Source: Ooceraea biroi
Taxonomy: Eukaryota > Arthropoda > Insecta > Hymenoptera > Formicidae
DNA length: 64,000 bases
NCBI RefSeq assembly: GCF_003672135.1
Contig: NC_039511.1
Location: 2,692,464 to 2,756,463 of the forward strand
Direction of reading: 5' to 3'
The notes beneath the pieces were generated by a model. That model worked only from the letters and a program-made list of their open reading frames with translations. It ran no database searches and was not told where the DNA came from. The position numbers and the translations under genes are program-made. Shown here piece by piece: positions 49,007 through 61,600 of this stretch (positions are counted from its first letter, which is position 1; each line of letters starts with the position of its first letter).

Positions 49007-51560
49007 CTGAGCTCGCTTATTATTAAACGAAATTCAAACAGGAGTAATTCAATGAGCGCGCAATATGTCGGCGATGAGCGGTGGCGTTGCGCGATAACGA
49101 GTTGCGCTTCATTTTATTTCGCGAGCTACCTTGAATCGAAAGCAGAGACGTCTTCACGTAAAAGCTGTGAGGATCACTAAACTCATGAAAAGCGGGGATA
49201 GTTTTTCCGGATACGCGAAATAACAATGTCGCTTTTGAGTCTTTGGTTTATCTTATGAGTGGTAATGTATGGAGGCTTTATCTCGTTTCGTCCGTTCCAC
49301 GGTTCATTCGTTATTTTGTCATGTCATTCGCGTCTGACGATTCCTCGCTTGCCGACCGCACATCCGGTTACGCGCTCCGGGCTACCTGGATTCATCAAGT
49401 GTGTCAAGAGTATTTAACATAATTGATAGGGACCTCCCATTATGCGTCACGCAACTTGTCATCGATGACGATGAATGGCATGAATGGGGGGCCTCCTGCG
49501 AGCCGGTGATCCAATTTTCTCTCTTGATGCTTGCGTCACGTGGACGTCACGTGGACGATCTCACTGTGCCGGCCCGTCGCGAACGCCGAGTAATTAATTA
49601 GCGGCTAATTCGTGCACGGTGATTAGGAACGCCCCGGGTTCTCCTCGCGGCATGCTCTGACTCATTTTCATAGTTATACACGTATGATTATATGGCAGTG
49701 CTTTCAAATGACGATGCAAGAGAAACTGCGCAAAGATACATACCTTAATCCAAATTTTATTGTAAATTTCTTACCTATTGTGTATTTTAATTCATTTTAA
49801 TTATTCTATTAATTATCTTAATTATTCTATTTTGTGTGACAAACTATTTTTGATAGCGTTGGATTTTTCAACAACTTCAAACAGGATTTCCAATTTCCAA
49901 TATCATCGAGTTCAGTTTTTCGTAAAAAACTTTTATATGTTACGCAACCATCTTTCGCACAACAGCTGCTGGACGTTTATTTAATTCACTTGATATCGAA
50001 TTAATACGCGGCCTGACGATCCTAACTTCTGGCGTGATTTATAACTGGTTGTTTTGCCGCCGTTGCAACGACGACGCTGCAACGAGGCGGCTTGAATTGC
50101 CGTCGTTGAGGGATTCCGATGTATAACACGGCGCGCATACCGGACGCTACATGTTCGCCAGGTGAGAGCAAAAAATAATACCACGAAGAAAGAAGACTTG
50201 CATCCCTTTCGAGAGAAAGAGAGAAAGAGAGAGGAGAGAGACGGTGGGAAAGACGGAAAGAGAGACCATCTCGTTCGCGAGAGCCACCAGTTTTCTCGTG
50301 CCGTCACGTCGACTTAGCGCGGCTCACATTAAGATCATTAATGACGTGATTAAAACTTGCGCCGCAGAAAATTTGTATCAGACCGAACATGTACTCGGGA
50401 TCGTATCGCACCCGGCGATATCTCCCTCGGCCATGAACAACAATTGTTGACATCTTGAAACGGAACGATCCGGATGAAACGAGCCAATGAATTCTGTCGA
50501 TTCGAGTCGATTAGAGAAATCGCGATTCCAGGTGATATCCTGGAATCTCGTTATACGAACAAAGTATCTAGAATCGATCTTTTTCGCCATATCTGATTGA
50601 AGAGAGAAACGACGCCTCGGAAATGCATCTCTTGAATTTACAACAATTTTTCAGCTCATCGTTTCGCACATGTAACATATCAGTGAATGATATACCTGGA
50701 GTATTTCATCTCCTCCCACTTGTCAGTATCACAGTATCTCGATCGGCGATTTAAATAATTATTTTTACCTTTAATCGCGATCCTTCGCGAAGGTCAGAAA
50801 GCAACCGGTCTCGATTCTTTTCATCGCAGAGGTGTGATACGTGTTCTCCTTCATTTCGATCCTGAATCGATAGAAAGAGAGGCATCGGCAACATCCGCTC
50901 GCCGGTAAAAGTAAAAGCGACGAAATCGCATGATCGCGTGAAAAAAGCCTCGGCCAAGCAAGCTCTTCGCACGCGGCCAGCCGCTAACAATGTTGAACGG
51001 CGATCAGCCGCGAAGCCGACCGGATGCGAGCACCCGCTCTCGTCCGAGAGACTGACTGCAATCTCTCGGGCTCTCTCAATACTTGATTTATAGCGTGCGC
51101 GGCTTTTTGTTCGTATCGTCCATTACCCATCTCGCGGACGTCGGAAGAGGGGCCACCGGTCTTGTCCGCGGGTATACAGGGTGTCGTCCATCCGCGCTGT
51201 CAACAAGAAAACTCGCCATCGTGCAAGAACATGCATCGCCCGAGCTGTACGCGCGTACACGATAACGCTCGATTATTCATCTTCCCCGCTGAAATTTATC
51301 TTTATTACCTCCGATCCGGTAGTCGATCCGAACGATCGTGCGAAATAAATAATACCTTCGATCGTCTCGAATGTATTCCCCGGTATCCTTGAATAATTGA
51401 TCGCGCGCGGATGATGAATAATTATTACGGCCGCATCAGATTATCCGTGCGCGAGTATCTTTTTTACGATTGCGCGGCGCCGATGAAATCTCACGGTTGC
51501 GGCCTGCGATTGGCGGACACCCTGTGCATACGCCGTGCAGATGAGCGAAACGGAGCGAGC

Positions 51561-51601
51561 GGACGGATGGACCGACGAACGGACGGACAGACGGACGGAC
51601 C
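51561..51601. repeat. degenerate (GGAC)n tetranucleotide repeat
   Basis: Repeated GGAC, GGAT and GACC/GACA steps fill about 40 bp. The open frame across it encodes a Thr-Asp-Arg-Gly-type repeat and is not evidence for a gene. Confidence 0.8.
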
Positions 51602-52684
51602 GGGTGGTGCACCCCGAAAAAAAGAGGAGTGAAAAAATCTGCGCCGCGGTATCCGTTCATCTCCTTAATCACGGCGGGGTCGTGTTCGGCCTCGAGGGGA
51701 GCCCGTTCTCTTGCGCTCTCTCTCCTTCTTTCTCTCTCTCTGCTTCCACCGTTCTCTCTCGCTCTCTTCCGCGCGGCCAAATAAATAAGCCGGCCGCGAA
51801 TGCGCTCGTCCGTGCACAATGCGCCGCCATTTGTCTCGGCGGGTTCGTTTATTTGGCGCTTATTAATTTCAACAACGGAGCGAGGCCTCCGGTGATTAAG
51901 CGGCCCCGGCACCGCGAACGGGACGTCCACCGCATCGCGGCGAGACATCGGGCTCTTTTCTCCAGGGACCCCGTTGGCCCCGGAAACCCCTTCGGGTTCC
52001 GCCGTGTGGTTTCACCCGCGCGCGGAATTTATGGTGACGTCCGCGACGGGAGACCGGCGGTAGCCCGTTTCGGTGTCAGTCTTGTTTAAATTATGAATGG
52101 GATGAGCGATTAATGGCGTCCGGAATGTAGATCGTCCCGCGGGCTCGTTTTCTTCTTGCTCAAAGCACCGGCGTGGTCTCAGCTTAGCCCACTTCATCCG
52201 CTTCGTCCTAATTCTTGCATCTTCAACCAAGTTGTCGTTACTTTCCATTTTGTCCTGTGTATTTTCGTAGAAACCGTTTTGTGCACACAAAGAACGTTTT
52301 CGTGGCTTTAACATTTCTCTTCTCAGTTCCGTCCTGACTGAGAATAATGCGATAGTTGGCTTTCTGCGAAGGATTTTCCGCGACCCTGAGGCAGGCGGAT
52401 TGTCGTAATCTCCACGCTCTTTCAAACGTCCCCGGCAACAATGCGTGCCAAATTTGCGTCATTGCGCGCGCTACCACGTGAATGGATCGAATCCATTCAA
52501 ACGCATTTATACGCGTCGAGGGTATTATCGTGCGAGCCATAGTGGACATTTGTTAATCCTCAACTGCGCGAGAGACGTAGCTCAGCGAGAGCACAAAGGC
52601 GATCCGTACACCTTCTCGCCTTATGCGGAGAGAATTTGCCGGCTTTATGAATACATTTGTACTGCTTACAACTATTTTTCGCAG

Positions 52685-52800
52685 GGACGGGAGTCAAACA
52701 GAGACGTCTCGTATCAAACTATCGCATTCTTCTCCCCCGAGCAGTTTGAGCGACGACGCTTGGAATCGGCGATTGAAATGAAAAGATACTGGCGTTACAG
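52685..52800 (+). other. candidate internal coding exon
   Basis: An acceptor-like sequence (CTTAC branch-like motif, then a T-rich tract and TTCGCAG ending at 52684) is followed by a 116-bp open frame of 38 codons plus two bases. It ends TACAG at 52800 and is followed at once by the donor GTGACA. The peptide starts GRESNRDVSYQ, contains FFSPEQFERRRLESAIEM and ends RYWRY. Its composition is natural for a protein, but I do not recognise a family and no partner exon is identifiable in the window. Chance is a real alternative. Confidence 0.2.
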
Positions 52801-54510
52801 GTGACATCCATTATTATTGATTAATGAGCTGTGCTTCTTAGATCCGTAGTACGACTCTCATTAATCATACCGCGAATATAACGAAGCTAAAGTAACATCG
52901 GACCGATGTAAGTAACGATGGAGTCCGTGCAGGATTAATACAGGCTCTTGGTGTTGTATAGTTTGTTTAATTGAATTTATTACGACAACTGACAGCGCTT
53001 TTGTTCCGAAGTAGCCAGGAAGACCTTGCTCGCGAATGTTGTTTTCGAAACGAGCGAACTGCCGTTTGCTGCAATAATAGCAATTCTGGAAATATGAAAT
53101 ATGTTCTTCGGCGAGAATATCATTTTGAGGAAATTTTTACAATTTGACGCGTGCCGTGAATTTGTTCTAAAATATTCTAAATTCTGAATTTCTCTAAAAT
53201 CAGAGAATGTTTAAAGGGAAAGTTAAAGCGTGCGTTAAAGTATGCGCGTTTCAAGTTTCAACGAGGAAGAGTACGCTTCAACACGGACTCGGGAGAAGAA
53301 TTCTTTTCTCGCGGGATACAGGGGTGAGGGCGGAACGAGATATTCGGAAAGGTACATGCGCTTCGTTATCGATCCTCGGGCTCTTTCTTTTTTTTCAACC
53401 TTTCCACACCCACGCGGGCGGAGAAGCAATCTTACCAATCGTTGCCATTAAGAGGCTAACACGACGCGATTTATGTCCCGATGCGGCGTATTTTATTTTA
53501 GCCGGGTGATTTAACGTTAAGAGGATGTAACTGCCGAAAATATAATTTAGGCAGACAAATGACGGTCCGGGCATGATATACTAACGGTAGTTAAGAAGTT
53601 TCCACGAGCACGCGGCGTAGAATGTCATTACGCAATCACCATATTTTTCATCGACTTAACATCAGCTAAATTGTCAGAGAGATTAAATAATTAAAAGATA
53701 AATATAATATATTAAAAAGAGATTCAGACAAAAATTGAATCAGCATGATATACCAATGCAATATAGGATGACTCAGAGTTGGCCATCTCACTCCTGAATA
53801 GATAATACATTCTCGCTGAAGAAACCATCAGCATGAATCGCGCTTCGCGCCACTGCATTATGCATTGCAATTTAACTCATTTATTTACAAGTATGCACAA
53901 GTAATAAAACTAAGAACCGGTAACCACTTCGTATAACGCGCACCTTATACATTTACGCATTATGCCATCATGTACCATCATCTTTCGAAATACGGAAACC
54001 CTACACGCAGATATACGGTAATGTGCCGGGCGTGCGTAAAAGTCGTTCCCCGCGATTTCGTGTCTGGAAACTCGCACGCGGATTCATCCGTCACGTTCAC
54101 GAGACAGCCGAGCTTTCCCGCTGATAAGTGAAACGTTCGGATGGATTATGGTCCAATAATTCGCCGCCACGACAGAACACACGCAGCCGGCAACAATAAC
54201 GTGCACGGCTCTGAAACAAGCGTCTACTACGAGCGTGCAACGGAGCCTCGCCGCAGCCGTGAATCCGGGTTTACGGCCGCGGATCGCTTGGATGTCGCCC
54301 ATAATCCATAAGGAACCGACTCGCCGGCGTGGTCGCGTCCCATTCTCACCTGCAATTGCATCGACGCGTTCGCTCGTTGCTGTATGCGCGCGAGTCACTA
54401 TACGTGCGGCCGTTAATCCTCTGACGTATGGCCGACGAGATCCTTCTGGAGGACCGCGTCTTCCGCCGCTACAGGCCGCGCCAAAGCTCGCGTGCGGGAT
54501 TGCTTGGCTA

Positions 54511-55178
54511 CACAGTAAAAAATAAAATGTTAATTTTAACATTTTTTGCATATCCCAGAAAGTCCACTCTAAATTTTAAGTTAAAGTAACTCATTCGTCA
54601 TATGTTACTTCTTGACAAACTAGAAATGTTAAGTAATTAACACAATGCTTTACATTTATTTTTGTTATTGTAACTTTAAGTGTGATGTAAAAATAACATA
54701 CAAAGTAATTGAAAACTACATGGAAGAGAAGTTACAATAACTCATCAGAAAAGTTGATAGAACATTTTCGTTCATACAATATGAACATTTACTTTTTATG
54801 TTATATTAACACATGATAGTAATTATTTCAACTTAAATTATTTTTGATAGAAACATTTAATTTTAGTAAATTTGATTATTTTATATGTCAAAGTTCATGA
54901 TCATTTGAAGATTTACTTTAACTTCTTTTAGAATGTTAAACTGACTTTGTGACATGTTGATTGTTTAAAATTATTGTGTTAAAAGCATTTCAAATAATAT
55001 TCCATTTCTAAGAGACATACACAAAATGTTAAGTTATGAAGTTAACATTAATGTATCATATAAAATTGTTATAAAAATAATAACATATCAGTTGTATGTT
55101 AATTTTACATTGAAGTAGTAATCAAAACATGGCAACACAAGAAAATTTTAACACATGGACGCACAATTTTTAACGGTG
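54511..55178. mobile_element. AT-rich TA-flanked non-autonomous element (668 bp)
   Basis: The composition changes abruptly from CpG-rich flank to very AT-rich sequence exactly between CACAGTAAAAAAT at 54511-54523 and ATTTTTAACGGTG at 55166-55178, which are imperfect inverted repeats (11 of 13). TA dinucleotides at 54509-54510 and 55179-55180 look like the target-site duplication. The inside has no coding capacity and is full of short GTTAA/TTAAC motifs. The sharp edges, the TIRs and the TA borders together favour a Tc1/mariner-type MITE. Superfamily placement is uncertain. Confidence 0.65.
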
Positions 55179-55180
55179 TA

Positions 55181-57007
55181 GATATGTACAATACGCCACG
55201 GTTGACAATTATGTTAATGTATTGTTTACTGAAAATCAATTTTATTAAAAGAGCACAGTATCCGTGTGCATCGTGTCCACTTGCAAACGAAGGAAATTCT
55301 CTTTCTGCGAATCTCTTCGTTACGTTTTGCAATGTGTCTTACTGAAAAGAGCAGTAGTAAACTGATTTAATGGATCGGTAATTCTCGAGTCAAACTTTCG
55401 CAGTAATTGATACTTCTGTGAGCGATTGGGATTATATTCGCAAGCTCTCAATGGAACTGGGCAGGTTTCTTGAGCAAAGAAAGCCGATTGTTGCGTGTCT
55501 TTTCCTTTCTGGTGATTGAATTGATATCAAAGGCGATCGGAATTGTTCGGAGGATAGACACGAGCTTGTGGTCACGCTGTAGACACGTGCGTGAGTGAAT
55601 GCGTGCACCGGACGCGACACCACCTCGAGAACGCGTTGCCAGTTGCATCGGCAGCCCCGGATGTAAGTGTGGATATATCACCGAATTGCCGTACACTCGC
55701 CGTTCGAACAGGGCGGTATGGACTTTTATTGTTGCCATACGTATACGCGTACTTACACAGTCGCACGTGCGTATTTATTGCGCGCGACAGAATGCGTTAC
55801 GACAATCGTTCGCGTTCGGTACCACGCGACCCGCGCTGTTCCGCCGTCAATTATAATAAATCAGAGAACCAAAGGAGAATTATTTTTTCTGCTAAATTGA
55901 AACGTGGAACACGTGGGATATCTCTTATTCGCAAAACATATGTTTTCTTGAACATCTAGAGATAATCTAGGAGAATCAAACTTGCGGGGTGCGAGGTAAT
56001 TTATCTCGTTGTTGATTCAATCTTACAAGTGGGCTTTAAACTCACAGAAACGTTAGTTTGATGTCTAGCTGTAAGAGTTTTCAAGATTGGCAAAGAGTTC
56101 ACAAAGCGGTGCTTGATGGCGAGATCCTGGTAAGCAGGATCTGGCTTATGTCCGAAGAGGATATTCGAGTGAGCTCCGAGAAACCTGAGGAACATTATAA
56201 GAGTGGCGTCGAGGCGGTTCTGTTGCTCTCTTCGTTTCCATCTCGCGTGTCGCGCGTCTCCGACGCGCTTTATGATTATTGGCCACCGATAAATGGCGGA
56301 CATATAAAGCTCATAGGGTCGTGTTTAGTAAGTGCACACGTGAATTTGTGGTGTACAACAGAAATAATATTTCTTGATTTGATTTTGTTAGGTAGATATG
56401 AAATGCACCTAAATCCGTTGAAGAAGGCAATCTTTAGTAAGAATTGAATCTGTCAGGCAAGGAAGAGAGAAGAAATTTATAATGTTTTAATAATAATATT
56501 ATCTACTTCGAGAAGAGAGTGAGAGAGTTAAATGAAGAAATGAGGAAAGAATGTTGAATTACATAATATTTTTTGTATCGAAAGGAAATAATGAAATTAG
56601 TTTTGGTAGCGGGAGGCCATCCCATTGAAAGTAGAGACTAGGGAAAAATCATCTGACCGTTCTGAATCGTATCGGATTGTTTGACTCGGCATTTCCTTCG
56701 AGAAACGATCGATCCGCGTTCTTGATCGTTGCGCATGATTGCGCGTAACAATACGCGTAACAATACGCATTCACGGATAAATAAAATCGCATAGCGTCTG
56801 AATTTTTCGCGGTCGCCAGAGAAATCTCATGCTTTTATATCGCACGAATCTAAATTGACCGCGCAATTTTGTTTCTATCTCGATTTTATGAGCATTACGA
56901 TCTAATGTGGTAATATGCAATATAATATTTACACCACACGACTATATGATACACGTATAAAAATTCTGAAATAACACTATTATATTATATATATATAAAT
57001 TATATTA
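55181..57007. other. no recognisable gene
   Basis: A 129-codon plus-strand frame at 56058-56447 has natural amino-acid use but no motif I know. It contains a small perfect hairpin (AGATCCTG/CAGGATCT near 56121-56142). The last ~40 bp before the next element is an AT-dinucleotide-rich tract, the apparent insertion target. Confidence 0.4.
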
Positions 57008-58661
57008 TACAGGGTGAGGCGCCTAAAACAGGCCACCTGAATATCTCGGCTGTTATTTGTGATAGAAAAAAATGTGTCAGACCAAACTTGCATGGTTTCG
57101 AAGGACACATAATTTGTTCTAAATAGTTTTTTATTAGGTGGACGCGTAGAGGTCATATGAAGGTCAACTTCGTTTTTTTAAATGGTATGATATGTTTTTT
57201 TACGTATCATCTAGTAGAGCGTTTGAAAATGCGCACATTGATCTACGGGTCAAAATCATTCAAGGTCACTGAAGACCAACTGCAAGGGAAAATAATTTAC
57301 TTTATATTGCCTAGAGTTCTCTGCTATTAAAAATACTGTAAACTCAGAAATGAAAAAGTTCTAGCCCTTAGAAATTTTTTCTTTTTCCGCGAAGTTCTGA
57401 GTTGTTGATATCATTATTTTTTATATTGCCTAGAGTTCTCTGCTATTGAAAATACCGTACATTCAGAAATGAAAAAGTTCTAGCCGTTAGAAATTTTTTC
57501 TTTTCCGAGAAGTTCTGAGTTGTTGATATCATTATTTTTTATATTGTCTAGAGTTCTCTGCTATTGAAAATACCGTAAATTCAGAAATTAAAAAGTTCTA
57601 GCCCTTAGAAATTTTTCTTTTCCGAGAAGTTCTGAGTTGTTGATATCATTATTTTTTATACTGCCTAGAGTTCTCTGCTATTGAAAATACCGTAAATTCA
57701 GAAATAAAAAGTTCTAGCCTTAGAAATTTTTTCTTTTCCGAGAAGTTCTGAGTTGTTGTATCATTATTTTTTATACTGCCTAGAGTTCTCTGCTATTGAA
57801 AATACCGTAAATCAGAAATGAAAAAGTTCTAGCCTTAGAAATTTTTCTTTTCCGAGAAGTTCTGAGTTGTTGATATCATTATTTTTTATATTGCCTAGAG
57901 TTCTCTGCTATTGAAAATACCGTAAATTCAGAAATGAAAAAGTTCTAGCCGTTAGAAATTTTTTCTTTTCCGAGAAGTTCTGAGTTGTTGTTATCATTAT
58001 TTTTTATATTGCCTAGAGTTCTCTGCTATTGAAAATACCGTAAATTCAGAAATTAAAAAGTTCTAGCCCTTAGAAATTTTTCTTTTCCGAGAAGTTCTGA
58101 GTTGTTGATATCATTATTTTTTATACTGCCTAGAGTTCTCTGCTATTGAAAATACCGTAAACTCAGAAATGAAAAAGTTCTAGCCGTTAGAAATTTTTTC
58201 TTTTCCGAGAAGTTCTGAGTTGTTGTTATCATTATTTTTTATATTGCCTAGAGTTCTCTGCTATTGAAAATACCGTAAATTCAGAAATGAAAAAGTTCTA
58301 GCCCTTAGAAATTTTTCTTTTCCGAGAAGTTCTGAGTTGTTGATATCATTATTTTTTATATTGCCTAGAGTTCTCTGCTATTGAAAATACCGTAAACTCA
58401 GAAATGAAAAAGTTCTAGCACTTAGAAATTTTAGCCTTCAGTGACCTTGAATGATTTTGACCCGTAGATCAATGTGCGCATCTTCAAACGCTCTACTAGA
58501 TGGTACGTAAAAAAACATATCATACGCGTCCACCTAATAGAAAATTATTTAGAACAAATTATGTGTCCCTCGAAACCATGCTGTTTGGTCTGACAGTTTT
58601 TTCTATCACCAATAACAGCCGAGATATTTCAGGTGGCCTGTTTTAGGTGCCCTACCCTGTA
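57008..58661. mobile_element. TA-flanked element with long arms and satellite core, copy 2
   Basis: It is the same family as 36632-37578 but 1,654 bp long, because the core has 9.6 instead of 3.6 tandem units. The ends are TACAGGGTGAGGCGCCTA on the left (57008) and TAGGTGCCCTACCCTGTA on the right (to 58661), with TA borders in an AT-rich target. In this copy the ~40-bp segment (GTAGAGGTCATATGAAGG...) lies in the left arm and is missing from the right arm, the opposite of copy 1, although core and inner arm junctions have the same orientation in both copies. It has no transposase gene. Confidence 0.92.
57307..58432. repeat. tandem repeat core, 9.6 units of ~117 bp
   Basis: Units start at 57307, 57426, 57544, 57661, 57776, 57891, 58009, 58126, 58244 and 58361 (the last partial). 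Spacings are 115-119 bp. Variant sites alternate between neighbours in the second half: GCCGTT with GTTGTTATC, then GCCCTT with GTTGATATC. This gives a two-unit, 235-bp higher-order period at 57891-58360. The terminal partial unit stops at the same base as in the smaller copy. Confidence 0.95.
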
Positions 58662-61600
58662 TGTATAAATTTATATATAAACATTGTTTGATGCTGTCAA
58701 ACAGTAATGATGAGTATCTTACATTTATTATAATTAATTATTGAACAGACTGCGATATCTTTGGAAAAGCTTCTCTGTTTGTTTTCGAAAAATATCGAAG
58801 CTTATGAAAATATCGAGTCCCATCACGCGATATAGCAGCATTTCATTTAAATATTCTTGCGCGTATGATACGTGCACGTGTATCGATGATCGAAGGATCG
58901 CCGTTGCGTAACATCGCCTCTGAGGGTGCGTGCAAGGTGAGTGCGTACCTGGAGAAGTATGCACTTTGCATTTGCAAGAATGCCATAAAAATTCCATGCA
59001 GGAAACGTTATGAGCGATATAAATAAAGGTCGCCGATAATCATGTTGATTTATTCGTATTGCTGGCAGGAAATTAATTAGTGCTGGTTACTTGTTACAAG
59101 GTAAGAAGGTTTTGCATAAATTGGCTACCTTGTATTATAATAACATCGCACGTGACTGTGAAAACTCTGTTATGCACCGGAATTGATGCTAATTGTGATA
59201 AACGCATACTCCAACGTACAGTATTGCTTCCGTCATCCAGATTTCCGATTCACAGTTACAAGATGAGCGCTACAAGCGTTTTTTCCGAATTCTTCGCTGA
59301 CGTGAGTTCCTCGCGTTAACGCTCGCGTGCATCGCGTATACAGTTGCCATAATAATGCCATCGCAGATAAATTTAAATGTTTACTGCTCGTTTACCGCGG
59401 CAGGTAAGATACGGAGTGCGGCTTCCGGCATTTTTGCGGCGCGCACGCTTTATGGCCCTGCGGAATGACGGTAATCTTTTATCGTTGCCGTTAATGTCGC
59501 GTGCGGCGTGCCCGCCCGTTATGATATTGCACGAACGCGGATGCGCTCGACGCCGATGCAATTCTGGAAATGCGCGTGCACGTGAACTCGCATGCCCCCG
59601 ACGACTCGTCCCTCCTTGCGTCTTGATGGACGTGTAATTTAGAAGATCTCCGCAGAATCGCGTGTAATGCTGCCATAATGATGCTTTCAATTTGCCTGGC
59701 GCGGTTGAGGATGCGGGGAGAATACGCGATGGGAAGTGTTTCCGATATGTCCGCTTGAGCAATTGTTTTTATCCCGTTATACGTACACGCAATGGCTGAG
59801 TGGGTGAGCAGTTCATTTGCAATTGAAATCAAGGATATAGTGGAAATTAATTGTTACATGTGCAGTTTCAAAGAGCGAGTACTGAAAGATACCAATATAT
59901 AGATACCAAGACATTTTTATATTTCGTAATTGTATTATAATAATAATTTTATAAATAATTGCATGCGTTGCATTAAAATACATTTAAAGTTATGTATCTA
60001 ACTCCGAGGAAGTCTTGAATTATATTTATTTACTTATATTTAGCAGTAATTTAATCGAAGAATTCTTCAAATCTCGTGGATAATTGTTTACACGAAGAAC
60101 CTGATAATTACAATCAAGCAATAATTCGTACAACGTTACACGTGATAAGCGTTACGAAACCGATTGCGTAAGGATCCGGTTAATCGACGTACCAGTATTA
60201 CGCGTGGGTGAAGTGCAGGAAATATGGAAAGGTGAAGTGCGCAGCTGCGCAACAACATTGCGTGCAACATTGCGGCAAAATCGCTGCACGGAAAGTTGCT
60301 CTTGACACTGCACTGCGGGCATATTCGCGCTTGTACGCGCGTTTATCCGCGCGGGACGCCGCATATCGCGGTTGCGCGTTGAGAGATCGGTGATTTAAAC
60401 GCCGGCACGGAAGAGAACGCTCCGGGGATATCTCCACGGGTGTGAATGGCCGCGCGGAAAGCTCGCGCGTCGGAGTCGCCGTCGGAGATGCGGACATCTG
60501 AAAGAAAGGGTCCAGGGGAGGATGCGGGGGAGGATGAAAAGAAGGAAAAGACGTCCCAAGCGGGGAGGAGATAAGATAATTTTTTTAATACCGCCCGCGC
60601 AATAACGATGGCCGCAACATTCCGAGGTATTATGCTAATCGGCTGTGGCGGACGCCGCTTCGCTCCGCGCGCCTACGGCGCGGCACGATCGACGATCCAG
60701 AAATCGTTACGCATGATCGCGTGGCTGCAGCGCCCTGCGGCAGGAGTGTAAGCCGATATCTCGAAAATGCGTGTCGGCAGTCGGGAGGGGAAAAGGGAAA
60801 AGCCCGCGGTCGGGTTTGCTCTCGAACGAAATCCTGCCGCGGCCCGGCTCGATAAGGAGGACGCGATTGAAATTCTTGATATTCGCGATGCAACGCGCCG
60901 CATATTCGGAAACTGCCCACGGAGGCTCGCGCCGACTGCGATCTTCGAATAATATCTCGATATCGAATCGGGTGTTGCACGCCGTATCAGAAATTACGCA
61001 CGAATGTAAGACGTAATGTACAGAACGTAACGCGGAATATGCGAGTACACGCGAAACAAAATCATCGCGGTGGAACGAGAACGGGATACGCGCTCGCGCG
61101 GCCGCACGAATTTGCACTACTGATTGAAAAAAATTCCGCCTCGGTGCTCGTGCCACATTATGAAAAATGCGCGAACAAATCGCGAGCGCGGGCGCGCCGT
61201 GTATCGGTTGCACCCGACGTGCGTGCCTCGTACATCACACACGGCCGCGCGTGCGGTGGATAAATCCGCGGTGCAACATTGTAGGCGTGATATACATTGT
61301 CCCTTATCTGTGCGGCTCATACCTTGCGTCTACTCGGCTCGTTCGCCTCGTGTGACGAACGAGCCGCGAACGCCTCGGTTGTGCAACAACGCTCCTTTGC
61401 CTCGCGCGGGAAAAGGGAGTCTGGAAAACGCGCTTCTCGCGATCTTGCTGACGCCTCATTACAGCGTTTGCAATAGCTCACATTAAATGATACTTATGCC
61501 ATGAGATCATTTTTATTTGTATAATGGCGTTACGCTTAAAAGAAGCTTGAAAGTCGTTTTCTCTCTTTTTTTTCTCTCTCTCTCTTCTCAGGTGCTCCAG

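Larger units (their letters stand above)
47648..54510. other. no firm gene; one candidate exon near 52.7 kb
   Basis: This is mostly unassigned. Purine-rich low-complexity tracts lie at 48960-49006 and 50211-50241, and a GGAC/GGAT-type repeat at 51561-51601. Perfect short hairpins lie at 48361-48383 and 48724-48764. An AT-rich patch lies at 49740-49930. Overlapping GC-rich frames at 51436-52089 on both strands are judged to be chance. Confidence 0.45.

Noticed and set aside
51173..51529. Second CAGGGTGTC inverted-end pair as a MITE
   Set aside because: The right end lacks an adjacent TA in the right place and similarity stops after about nine bases, so it is not strong enough for a feature.
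56058..56447. 129-codon plus-strand frame with natural composition
   Set aside because: No recognised motif, no supporting splice sites at both ends and no related sequence in the window. Kept only as a note.
61561..61600. Strong polypyrimidine tract plus CAG as a splice acceptor
   Set aside because: The tract is a (CT)n microsatellite and all three frames downstream close within about 10 codons.
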